Shown: in pieces, positions 11,036-20,776 of the stretch
How positions within the stretch are numbered: position 1 is the stretch's first letter
Layout: each line of letters starts with the position of its first letter
Assembly (NCBI GenBank): GCA_002077045.2
Contig: KZ111154.1
Span: 755,603-800,483, forward strand
Direction: 5' to 3'
Length of the DNA stretch: 44,881 nt
Origin: Rachicladosporium sp. CCFEE 5018
Taxonomy: Eukaryota > Ascomycota > Dothideomycetes > Cladosporiales > Cladosporiaceae
Notes under the pieces: generated by a model
The model's database searches: none
The model's input: only the letters and a program-made list of their open reading frames with translations
What the model was told of the DNA's origin: nothing
Translations under genes and position numbers: made by a program

Positions 11036-11308
11036 ACTTCTCACCAGGTGTGGCAGTCGCATCGACTGATTGTCGTTCTGCTGATCTCCGAGCGGCAATG
11101 CTGCTTGTACCGACATGCTCTTGTGCGTTCCAAGATTGAGCTCGGCAAGTGCGTCTTAAAGCTTGACGTCGACCTGGGCATTTTCCGCCCAGTTCCGCTC
11201 TTCTCGAACGCGCATTCTGTGATGCGACCCAGCTACTTGTGAAAGCAAGGTGCGTCTTGGGCATCTGGCCTTCGGTACTGCTCGCGACGATCGCTCATTC
11301 ACCTGTTC

Positions 11309-12568
11309 TTACATTCGATGATCATAAAACTGTCGATCCAGCAATTCTCTGGTATCCGCCTGCGTCGAAGGGCTGAGCGATGCAGCGGACGACGTTAGGT
11401 TATGCTGTTGTTTATCATCCTCCACCCGTACTTCGATCGTCTTCTTGATCCTCAATTCAATGTCCGATTCCACCAGCTCAATCTTTGTAATCTGGAACAA
11501 ATTGAAGACCGGAATCAATGTCGATGTAAGGAGAGAGGTGAACAGTCCGCCTTGCTGGCGTTCGAGGGCATCGAGAATCTGAGGGCCGAGGAAGGGGTAA
11601 GCAGAGGAGCGTAGCATGACAACGCAGAAGCTGATTGCCAATGGGATGGTACTGTCGAATAATCAGCGCACTGGCTCTGCTTCCCTGCGCAGTGACTACC
11701 GACCTGCATCGGCCAAGAATGATGACCAGCGCAAGCTTGTACTTTTGCGCAACAGAACGAAACTGCATGTTGCGGAGTGCATATAACGGGAACGCGATGA
11801 TAATAAGCTCGGTGGCGACGTCGACCACCGTCAGCACTATCCATCGGTACGACTGAGAACATCCAACATCAGCAAGGTTGTCCGCAGGCAACAGAGGAGG
11901 GCACTCACGTCATGAAGACACGGCGCGCTTCTGGCTTGTGGCCAGCACGGAACGATGACCACTAGCGCCGCAACTATACCGAGGACTGCCATGAGCGCGC
12001 ATAGCGATCTGGAGAGGAGCTCGATAGCTGATTGCGTCGTGGCGATCCTTGCAAGAAGCAAGGCGAACGAGCTCTTTGCGGGGAAATTTGAGATGATCAG
12101 AAGAGTCTGCAAGGCTAGGAGGAGCTAGCTAAGTTAGCTGAGATAGCTGAGATGAATGGTGATATGCGAGGCTATCGGCTTACCGTTTGAACCAAACTCT
12201 CATGCTCGAGGACATTGTCGGTTCCAAGGCCTTGGAAGCCAGCCCATATGAAGAGCATCCAGTTTGCGATAGCTAATGTCTAGAATGCAGTCCTTCAGTC
12301 AGAGTGCAACAGTAAAAGGCTGCTTTCCTCCAGAACCTACGTATGCGACGAAGATGATGTAGTCGTCAAGAGCCCAACCCACCGCTCCTACTCTCTAGCG
12401 CACTAGTCAGCGAGCAGCTTGGATTGTACAGGACATTGCGCCTACCAGATCCTTTGCTGCATATTTGTTTGCTTGTATGCGGTGATAGCACCGAGCAGCA
12501 ACTGCCACGGCCTGTGTAGTGAAAAAGATAGCGGATACTATGGCTAGTGTGATCGCCGTTCGATCCAT
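11309..12568 (-). CDS. PTH11-like rhodopsin-domain (SAT4 family) integral membrane protein
   Basis: Six exons on the minus strand join in frame: 12568-12446, 12394-12341, 12279-12184, 12106-11909, 11852-11704, 11651-11309 (320 aa). The order of helices and loops matches the fungal rhodopsin/SAT4 family: an N-terminal helix (TLAIVSAIFFTTQAVAVAAR), then the short block WALDDYIIFVAY, the helix after NWMLFIWAG, FAKSSFALLLARIA-like helix 3, LVVIVPCWPQ, and the conserved YRWIVLTVVDVATELIIIAFPLYALRNMQ block. The final exon carries the last helix (SSAYPFLGPQIL) and a charged cytoplasmic tail of about 85 residues. No N-terminal CFEM domain is present. Family members are plasma-membrane receptor-like proteins sensing surface or chemical cues; ligand unknown. 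It is convergent with the coding traces on its left. Confidence 0.82.
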
Positions 12569-13510
12569 GGTGTTTGCCTCATGGGAGGAGCTTTGGTTGC
12601 GACTTGGCTAAACAGTTTGGAGGAGAGTGATGATGCAACACACGATCGCACTCAACACCAATCTTGTTAGTCTGGCGAAAGACGCAGAGAGGACTGCTAG
12701 ATAACATGGGCATCAGCCGAGCACAATACGGTGCGAGCCATGTGCAAGGTGTGTCGCTGAGCCTCAAGCTGTGCCGCATGCTCCTAATCATTATGCTGGC
12801 CAAGGTGCGGCACATCGAAAGTGGCGAGGGCTAGACTTGATGCAACTTCATGCAAGATATCCGTTCAGTCACAAGAAGAGCAATTAACGTCGATCGTTGC
12901 TCATATCTGTCGAGGAGCTAATCTGCGCGATAACGGTAGCACAAGACGACCTCGCAGGTTCGATTCGCAGGTTCGATTCGCCGGTTGTCTATTTAAGTTT
13001 AGAGCAATTATCGCGGCGATCGGCTCCTGCGCTAGGGTCTTTCTGCTAAGGATCCGGATGCCGTTATCTCTCTTCCGAGAAGCTAAGGCCCGTGGCGGCG
13101 TCTCTAGTCTTCGGGGAAGCAAAGCCAATCTCACCGTTATGGGCTTCGGCACAACTTAGCTTCTCAGCCTGATCGCAGACGTACTCTCGACGTGCCGTGT
13201 GGTTTGTGATTCATTACACTATTGATGCATGGCAGCATGGGTCGATCAGAGCCAAGATCTGGGCGGATTTTTGTATGCGCGCGCAGGTCTACTAGAGCTG
13301 TCGAGGTACTGTATCTGCCACACGAAGCCGTCATCTCCTCCACGCTTCCTTTCCTACACTTTCTTTTGTTGATTGTGAGCTCTGGCAAGATTTGTTTCGT
13401 CTCTTTGCGCTCGATCACTGCCGTCTCGCATTTGTGTCGTCCTCTCGAACTTGGCAAGCATCTTGTGCTCCGTTCCTGGTCCTCTCTATTGCAGCTATCA
13501 AGTCGCGAGG
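12569..13510. other. intergenic region containing repeat copy B
   Basis: About 940 bp between the receptor start and the permease-like fragment. It contains a perfect 13-bp tandem duplication (GCAGGTTCGATTC at 12954-12966 and 12967-12979) and, from 13082, the second copy of the diverged repeat. No gene is supported. Confidence 0.5.
13082..13439. repeat. diverged dispersed repeat, copy B
   Basis: Same-orientation partner of 5835-6181. The clearest shared core is around 13187-13230 (ACGTGCCGTGTGG, TTGTGATT, TTGATGCATG) and 13355-13400 (TTTCCTACAC, GGCAAGATTTGTTTCGTCTC). Both copies stop in a TGTGTCG-like end. Copy B ends about 70 bp before the ATG of the permease-like fragment, so it may include that gene's promoter. 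Confidence 0.65.
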
Positions 13511-13829
13511 ATGGCCTCAAGAACGAAACTGCCCGCGAGTGAGGAGGTTGAGATGAGCTACAACTCACACGTGAGGAACATCCAGCGAGGTAATAGCACC
13601 CAAGGCGATAGTGGCATCCATGAGCGGGACGAGAGGGAGATACGCCGCATGGGCAAGTTATCCCAGTACAAGGTCAGATGGCTCACTTCATCACAGACCC
13701 TGAGATGTGGCTGACACGGACTAGCGTGTGCATCGTGGAAGGACCATCTTCGCTACCAGCGCGTCTATACAGGCAAGCTGGCAAGTCTCTCTTGCGTGCG
13801 TTCAAGTTGATAGGTGATACCTTGAGCAA
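13511..13829 (+). pseudogene. N-terminal fragment of a permease-like gene
   Basis: From ATG 13511 the frame gives about 54 residues with a polar start and the block HERDEREIRRMGKLSQYK, which resembles the cytoplasmic N-terminus of fungal amino acid/choline permeases just before helix 1. A GT donor at 13673 and an acceptor ACTAG near 13729 would lead into RTIFATSASIQASWQVSLA, similar to a first transmembrane helix. The frame then stops a few codons later and nothing downstream continues the transporter. The remaining sequence up to the ATP synthase gene shows no further helices. I therefore call it a truncated remnant; a short expressed peptide cannot be excluded. It has no close match to the permease at 7028. 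Confidence 0.4.
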
Positions 13830-14094
13830 GTCATACTCACGCAACACAGATCTCTTACGCCTGGACTCTTGATGCTTGCGACTGGGATCGTCATTCAATA
13901 TTACTCCAGGCATCTTTGCGTACGTTGTAGATACAAACTACAGCTGTCGCATCCTCAAAATCTCGAAACCTCGAAGTCAACTTCTCGACTTTCTTGCCGA
14001 AGTAAGCCCGCTAAGCGAAAACGAGCTCTCCGCGCAACCTCTCACGGGGACATCAATCGCCAATTCATCTCTTCTCAGCCCATCACATCACACA

Positions 14095-15020
14095 ATGGCC
14101 TCACGCATCGCAAAGAGCGCCATCGGTACGTACTCACTGCGTTGAACCTTATATACGCGCATTGGACTCACTGACACAACAAAGGCGCCGCGCGCGCCCG
14201 CCCATCCCTCCTAACCCGCACCGCCGCCCCAGCACTCTCAACAGCCTTCACCACCTCCTCCGCCCGCCGCGAAGCCGCTCCCCAGGTCCCTCAAGTCCCT
14301 CAGAAAGACCCCAAAGACGCCGCCAAGTCCATCCTCGACTCCCTACCCGGCTCCAGCCTCCCCTCAAAAGTCGGCATCCTCTCCGCAGGTGCCGGTCTGT
14401 CCGTCGCGGCTATCAGCAACGAGATCTATGTTGTCAATGAGGAGTCCATCATTTTCCTGAGCATGTTGACGATCTACTGGGGTGTGTACACGTACTTGGG
14501 GCCCATGTACAAGGACTTCTCGGATGGGTACGCCAGCAAAATCAAGAACATCTTGAACAGCGCGCGGGAAGATCACACGAATGCTGTCAAGAGCCGGATC
14601 AATAACGTCAAGGATCTCGGAGGCGTGATTGACATCACCAAGGACCTTTTCGCAGTCTCGAAGGCACGTCTTCGGGTCGCTTAACATAACATGACATACC
14701 CTCGGCTAATAGCAACGACAGGAGACCGCCCAGCTCGAGGCACAAGCCTACGAGGCCGAGCAGAAGACCGCTTTGGCAGCCGAGATGAAGACTGTGCTTG
14801 ACTCGTGGGTCCGGTACGAAGGTCAGGTGAAGCAGCGCCAACAGAAGGAGCTGGCAGAGAGCATCATTGCCAAGATCACCAAGGAGCTCGAGAACCCCAA
14901 GACGCTCGACCAGATCTTGAAGCAGAGTGTGACCGACGTTGAGAGTAAGTTTACTGGATGCATCTCTGCTCCCTTGCAGTCTGCTGACTACGTACAGGGA
15001 TCGTGAGTCAAAAGGCATAG
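14095..15020 (+). CDS. ATP4: mitochondrial ATP synthase subunit b (subunit 4)
   Basis: Four exons: 14095-14125, 14185-14663, 14722-14944, 14998-15020 (251 aa). The N-terminus (MASRIAKSA, then GAARARPSLLTRTAAPAL) is Arg/Ala/Ser-rich without acids, a mitochondrial targeting peptide. Mature blocks match fungal ATP4: DAAKSILDSLPGSSLPSKVG, two membrane helices around GILSAGAGLSVAAIS and IFLSMLTIYWGVYTYLGP, then the long charged stalk helix (SRINNVKDL, QLEAQAYEAEQKTALAAEM, RYEGQVKQRQQKELAESI) ending RIVSQKA. The protein forms the peripheral stalk of F1Fo-ATP synthase in the inner membrane, holding F1 against Fo. The second intron (14664-14721) starts with GC rather than GT; the junction SK-ETAQLEA is fixed by family conservation. 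The start is set by the targeting peptide. Normal length for the family. Confidence 0.95.
14664..14721 (+). other. GC-AG intron in ATP4
   Basis: The exon ends ...TCGAAG and the intron begins GCACGT and ends ACGACAG, 58 nt. No GT nearby gives a frame that joins LFAVSK to ETAQLEA. GC-AG introns are a known minor class still spliced by the major spliceosome. Confidence 0.75.
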
Positions 15021-15893
15021 TCGGTCAAGAGGGATTAGGTGGATGTGTGATTGCGCAAAGGCGTGAGATCGCCGCTGTAGATAGATGTCGCAGGCGCGGT
15101 ACAGATGTAACATCAAGACCGATCATCACAACATGAAATTCCACAGTCCAGCCCGCGACCACCGAGGTGAGATCACGTGCATGGCGTTGTGCAAAGGCTT
15201 AAGCTTCACTGAGCTAATGATCCTTCCCGCTCACCCGGAAATCTTACTGCATCCGCCTGTATTTCCTATTCTCACGACACATGAGTCTGTTGCCTTTCAC
15301 GCATCATCGGCCATGCTCCATGAGCTGAGCAGGACCCCCATGACCATGTCTGTCCAGTTTCAAGACAAAGAAGCGGCTCCAGCGGCACTTGCTGCCCACG
15401 TCATGCGTCTCAGCTCTACCTCTCAGAGTCTCGAAGCGCCCACCAACCCTAGTTCACCTGCTACTGCAAGACCATGCACCTTATCGACAAGCTTTACAAG
15501 CAAGGCACTGCCGGGCAATTCAAGGCTTGTACTATCGTGTGCTATCGAGTAGGTGACCTATCGCAGCTGCCCACCTGAGCATGGCGCCTGCAGTTCGTGG
15601 GGCGTGGACTTACCTGAGACAAAGGCCAGGCAACGTAAACATGGATGACGTGCTGTTGCTCGGTGGGAGCTTGTGACTTGCTCTCGAGCTGGTTTGCCTT
15701 GACAATTGGGGACAGACGACTCATCAGGTTTCATCTTGAGGATCTCTTATCTCATTTGCCTGGCAGCGTATAACAGTCGCTTTTCAGACAACAGCTTCCA
15801 GAACTCTTCACTTCCTTGAGCTCTCTCATCGAATCTTACAACGATTTCCCCTACATTAAAGCACTCTAGCTTAGCCCAGACCTATCCGACAAC
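15021..15893. other. intergenic
   Basis: About 870 bp between ATP4 and the protease gene. An open frame at 15085-15552 lacks recognisable domains. Pyrimidine-rich sequence occurs before 15893, as in fungal promoters. Nothing else supported. Confidence 0.4.
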
Positions 15894-17508
15894 ATGGCGA
15901 GCGCTCACAAGTTTGCCAAGGGCAAGCTCATCAACAATCCAGCTTACAAGGCAAATGGCTTGAAGTCGTATGCTCGCGCGGCCATACGCTGTAAGTTCAG
16001 GCACCACCTCGATAGCTCCTCATTCTTTCAGCACTGACACGCAAGGCAGATAACATCAAACCCACCATCGATGGCCCACTCTGTGCGATCAACAAGGTCG
16101 CTCATCAGGGCAAGTTCGGGCCCGGCAAGGCCGTCGGTGGCAGAACCACCATGCATGGCCATGTGCTTGCGAAGAAGGATCCGACTAGTGGTCAGACTGG
16201 AGAAGTGCCTGTATGTCTTCGACTTGCGCTGCACGGACTGGTCCCCGCTAACAACATCTAGGCAACCGACGTCGAGGAAAATGCCCTGTATCTCGTGCCA
16301 GTTGCCATCGGCACGCCAGCACAGACCCTGAACCTCGATTTCGACACTGGCTCCTCCGATCTATGGGTCTGGAGTACTGAGCTGCCAGCAACAACGACAA
16401 AGAACGCCAAAGGCCACACCATCTTCAACCCTACGAAGAGCTCAACCTTCGAGAAGACTGCAAGCACCTGGAAGATCTCGTATGGTGATGGAAGCTCCGC
16501 AAGCGGCGACGTGGGAACCGACACTGTCAATATCGGAGGGCTGATCATCAAGCAGCAAGCCGTTGAACTCGCCAAGACGCTCAGTTCTTCTTTTGCATCT
16601 GGGCAGGGCGATGGCTTGCTCGGGCTTGCGTTCGGGAGTATCAACACTGTCACGCCGAAACCGGTCGCTACCCCGGTCGAGAACATGATAGCACAGGACG
16701 ACATCAAGCCGGGCGAGGAGTTGTTTACGGCGTTCTTGTCGCAACCAACTGCCGACAGCTTCTACACCTTCGGCTTCATCGATCAGGATTCTCTCGGTGG
16801 CCAGACGCCGGCCTACGCCCCCGTCGACAACTCCCAGGGCTTTTGGATGTTCGACTCTGCCTCTGCTAACCTCAATGGTGAGACGATCGCCCGCTCGGGC
16901 AACAAGGCCATCGCCGATACCGGCACCACTCTTTGCCTCATCGACGATGAGACCCTGACGAAGATCTACGGCACCATTCCTGGAGCCAAGATTGATAGCA
17001 CTCAGCAGGGCTGGGTGTTCCCCAAGAGCACTCCCGCCGATACTCTTCCATCTGTTGGCTTCGCAGTCGGTGACACGGTGTTCTACGTGCAGAAGGAGGA
17101 CCTCGCCTTTCAGGACTTGAATGACGGGAGTGGCAATGTGTTCGGTGGCATTCAATCGAGGGGTAGCGGACAGGACTTTGACATTCTTGGGTAAGTGACA
17201 TGATTTCTTTTCCGTTTAACGAGTGCTGACAAGCCGATCGCGACGTTTTCCTTAGAGGTATATATGCAATCTTTGACGTCGGCAACACGCAATTTGGAGC
17301 TACTCAACGCGGGACTGGTGCTGGGGCTTCCGGTGGGTCTGGGTCGAGTGGAAATGGAACTGGCGCAGGCACGGGGCAGAATGGCGGGTCTGGCACTGGA
17401 ACCGGCACTGGGACCGGCACGGGTGGCGGTACTGGAACTGGCACTGGCACGAGTGGAAGTGGGCACACCCACCATTCGCACCATCATCACCACCATGCTG
17501 GGAACTGA
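15894..17508 (+). CDS. pepsin-like aspartic protease (family A1), no signal peptide, His-ending tail
   Basis: Four exons: 15894-15990, 16050-16210, 16262-17190, 17256-17508 (479 aa). The two catalytic aspartates are Asp114 (LDFDTGSSDLW) and Asp305 (AIADTGTTLC), and the flap tyrosine is in ISYGDGSSASG, so both lobes are complete. The terminal GIYAIFDVGNTQFG is the standard A1 C-terminal strand. The first 85 residues (AKGKLINNPAYKANGLKSYA...) look like a pepsin propeptide, but no hydrophobic signal sequence precedes it at this start. After the catalytic domain comes a tail of about 60 residues of Gly, Ser and Thr, with GTGTGT runs, ending HTHHSHHHHHH-AGN. Role by family: acid endoprotease. Without a signal peptide it may be cytosolic, released unconventionally, or an upstream exon is missed. 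The tail has no counterpart in classical penicillopepsin. Confidence 0.9.
17308..17463 (+). repeat. Gly/Thr codon repeat in protease tail
   Basis: GGNACNGG units repeat imperfectly and encode alternating Gly-Thr and Gly-Ser. The purine/pyrimidine pattern suggests slippage-prone, length-variable DNA. Confidence 0.7.
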
Positions 17509-18002
17509 GGGTGGACTTAGGGGGTGATATGAATCTGTGGGCCTGGAGATTTAGGCTCTACCTAAGGTATCTATGAATGAACGCTGACCTGAACACATTC
17601 CACCAATCCCACGCCATTAATCGTCACATTTGGTTTACCTCATCTCCAGCACGAATCGCCGAACCTCTGACTACAGGTGAGACGGAAGTATCTACGGAAG
17701 TCAATGGCGCATATGGACGTTCGATTCCTTTCTGCCGACGCCCACCCACTACAGACGAAGGTCACTGGTAAAATTTCTCCCTTTCTGCCCTTTCCCAGTC
17801 TGATCTTTGATTTCTCCTTCCCGGTGAATGACAGCTGTCGTTAACAACACGCGAGCTTCTTTCGTCCCGACTCAATTCCTTTGTCGGATAGCAAGGCATA
17901 GTAGCAAGCAAAGCCGCCATTGTCAACGTCCCGTCTCACCATGATTAAGTACTCCCTATCCACTTAGCCTCCCAAGCGCTCTGATCACATAGCTTTCGCA
18001 CT
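17509..18002. other. intergenic
   Basis: About 490 bp between two plus-strand genes. TTTCTCC-rich pyrimidine tracts near 17770-17820 are compatible with a fungal promoter. No feature beyond that. Confidence 0.4.
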
Positions 18003-19001
18003 ATGCCTCCCAAGCGCACGACGAAAGCCGCGCGTGGCGGCAAGACCGCGACCACCAAACAGCGCTCAGGAGTAGATGTAGAGCCTCGTCTCCAGACCAT
18101 CACGCGACCACACACTGCCCGCACTGTAACTCTCGAGAAGCCTAAGGCTCAGAAGATAGCTGTCAAGTCTGCCAACGAACCCATCGACGTTGACAAGTCT
18201 GGCTCCGACGGCGAGATCAACCTTGACACGGAGAGTGACGAGCCTGCAGAGGTTGACATCGAGCCGAAAGCTAAAGCAAAGGCCGGGACTAAGCTTCGCC
18301 AAGCTCCTGCGAGGAAGACTGCTGCTGCTCCTCGCGCCACAGTGGCTGTCAAAGTGCCAGCGAAAGGCAAGTCAGCTCCCCAGCGCACTGCGAAGCGCAA
18401 GGCTCCGGCGAAGGAGCTAGATCTGGGTGACAGCGATGACGGCTCCTCATCGGGAGACTCTTCGAACGAGGGTGGTGGCAGACTTACCTTGGCCAAGCTG
18501 AAGCGTACGGTAGATAGACATGCGAAGTGGTGTCCCTTTGTGAGGATGAACAAGAAGCTCAAAACATGCATGTCGATGATGGCGCGAGTCGTTGATCAGA
18601 ATGCTGGAGCGAATGATGAGGACGAGAGTGATGATGAAGGCGATGAGGGAGAAGCTATGGTGGTGGTAGATGGGCGGCTTGAGAAAGTGGGTGCATCAAG
18701 GAGAGGACGGAGAGGTGCTGCGCAGCCTACCAAGCAGGCAGCAGTGAAGGGAGGAGTGAAGACAAAAGTTGCCGTTGAAGCTGAGACGAAAGCGAAGGCT
18801 GCGGGAAAGCCTAAGGTTCAGGACACTAAGGCTGGCCGCATGGCACCCAAGTCTCTATCACCGGGCACTATCGACAATGATCGAAAGGCCATGCATCTGG
18901 ACTCTGCCAGTCCAGTCCCGGACGCTGACGGGGACGTGACAGAGGCGAGTGCATCATCCGCAGGCAGTGCCGATTCGGATGACGAGAGCAACGACGTTTA
19001 G
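18003..19001 (+). CDS. basic, low-complexity nuclear-type protein, unknown function
   Basis: A single frame of 332 residues begins MPPKRTTKAARGGK and is rich in Lys, Ala, Asp, Glu and Ser. Basic segments (KAKAKAGTK, KRKAPAKE) alternate with acidic ones (DLGDSDDGSSSGD, NDEDESDDEGDEGE). A central conserved-looking segment reads LTLAKLKRTVDRHAKWCPFVRMNKKLKTCM. The composition suggests a chromatin- or nucleolus-associated protein, but no domain is recognised. The frame ends at TAG 18999-19001, yet the same frame continues open for 52 codons to 19160 with equally protein-like residues (LLSSLSTKKLERSLKRDFED). A 69-nt in-frame intron (GTGACA at 18936 to AGCAG at 19004) would remove the TAG and give a 362-aa protein. 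Either reading keeps residues 1-311. Confidence 0.7.
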   Translation: MPPKRTTKAARGGKTATTKQRSGVDVEPRLQTITRPHTARTVTLEKPKAQKIAVKSANEPIDVDKSGSDGEINLDTESDEPAEVDIEPKAKAKAGTKLRQAPARKTAAAPRATVAVKVPAKGKSAPQRTAKRKAPAKELDLGDSDDGSSSGDSSNEGGGRLTLAKLKRTVDRHAKWCPFVRMNKKLKTCMSMMARVVDQNAGANDEDESDDEGDEGEAMVVVDGRLEKVGASRRGRRGAAQPTKQAAVKGGVKTKVAVEAETKAKAAGKPKVQDTKAGRMAPKSLSPGTIDNDRKAMHLDSASPVPDADGDVTEASASSAGSADSDDESNDV

Positions 19002-19160
19002 CAGGTTGAGGTGGGAGACGAGGAGTCTTTGCTTAGCAGTCTCAGCACGAAGAAGCTGGAGCGCAGCTTGAAGAGGGATTTTGAGGATGCTCGCGATCCA
19101 TTGAGCTCGCTTACGAGTTTGAGTGGAACGCCCTCGGGTGTTCCTGCGGATGTGATCTAG

Positions 19161-20776
19161 GTTTCGTTGGAGTATTGCTTCGGGGCTACAAGGGCAGGGT
19201 TCTTCGCAGGTAGACGACTCACATGAGCTGGGCGCCGCTATCGATGTTTAAGATGGATTGGATGGGTAATTTCGCGCAAGTAAGCAGACTGATTGGAGCA
19301 GTGGTACGCTTGTAGAACTCGTATGTGTGTACGGCTCATGGCCTTCTCTGGGCAGCACTTGTATTGTAGGTTCTTCCTCTTCCTGCTCAAAGCCCGCAAG
19401 GCAATCCACACCATTGCTTGAGCATTAATACCTGTCATTGCCTTACGAAGAGCCCTCTCGCGCGCAGTATCCATACCGCATGAGCCACTACCGTTAGTAC
19501 CACTTGCCCTTCAAGCAGCGCGTTATTGCTGCAGTTTTTCTCGAGTTCCATCGCACGGACCCCACGTCTACTTTCGCTCAAGGTTCGTCCCGCCCACGCC
19601 ACGAGCCTGTGTCTCGATGGTCAACAGCTCCTCCTACACCCTCACATCCTCCGAGACTTGCTCGTGACACCGCGGCTCGATCGACCACTCTTCGCGTCAC
19701 GCCAATTCCCGCTTCTCTGCACCCGAGTGCTTCCGATGATATTCGACGCTGCTCTACTACTGCACAGTGTGAACAGCATCTTGTCCCCGACGAAGAAGAC
19801 GAGCCGCGGTAAGCTTGGCAGTTCCACAGTGCTCAGAGCGGTGTTCTGAATCGAGATCACTGTCGAGTCTACATCCCTCAGCTTCGCATACGTGTAGTCA
19901 AGATAGTCTTGACTACCCGCAATCTCTATCAGCTCGGGTGTTCTCGCGTCAAAACAACGGACTTGTGGAGGGCGAGCTCGATCAGCAGCGCACGCGAGCA
20001 TCGGCCGCGCCTTTGTACCTGATGAACTGCAAGCTCCCCCAGACCGAGGAGGTGTAGTGCTACTTCAGACATGGAGTCTCAAGCCAATGACCATCCTGCG
20101 TCTTCTGTCCCCAGGTTCGCGTCGCAGATCCCGATCCATAGTTGACATGCCCTTGGGCCCCGCCGTCATCCCGCGTGCGTCGTAAGGTTCGAGACCCGTG
20201 AACTCCACCTCCACACTCTATGTCGAATCTATACATCTATCATGTAGTTCGCGTCTGCTTAGTGTAGTATACCATTGGCGGTGTTACATTCTCGTCGCTC
20301 TCTCGCACTTTATCTAGGTCTTCTGCTTCTGCCGCGGCCTTCCGGTTAATAGATAGCAACGTCGCACGTGCAGCCTGATTTGCACACTGAAGCTCAACGC
20401 TTGCCTCGACACTCAACCAGGCCACTGCCACACTACAAAGCCATTCCACCTACTGCCCGTCAACTCACATATTGCCATTGGACAGGCCGATACTAACAAA
20501 ATCGCTTTGTGGACTGCATGAATTGCCGGACATTTCGAGTGAGGTCGATTGCAGTATCTCAACCACAGTCCGAACCCTCACTTCAACTGCGCCATATATC
20601 GCCCTGCACGACTTAGGAACAACCATCGTTACACAGGCCGTTTGGCGAAGGAGTCCTATCATCTCGGCTTACCCACCTGGCCTGGTCGGCCCCCCTTCAT
20701 CTTTGACGAAAGTACATGAAGGACCCCGGTACACTCTATACTTGGGCGGACTGCCTGGTACGGCCTCGCTTCGACG
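19161..20776. other. long intergenic region / 5' leader
   Basis: 1.6 kb without a supported gene. Open frames on both strands (e.g. 19642-20001 minus) lack recognisable features. Given the large gene downstream, part may be a long 5' leader. Confidence 0.4.

Noticed and set aside
12954..12985. GGTTCGATTC sequences resembling a tRNA T-loop
   Set aside because: The flanking bases do not form a five-pair T-stem and no acceptor or anticodon arm is found; it is a 13-bp tandem duplication.
15085..15552. 155-codon plus-strand open frame after ATP4
   Set aside because: No recognised domain; position and composition fit untranslated or intergenic DNA.
16442..17155. 237-codon minus-strand open frame
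   Set aside because: Antisense shadow of the well-supported aspartic protease.
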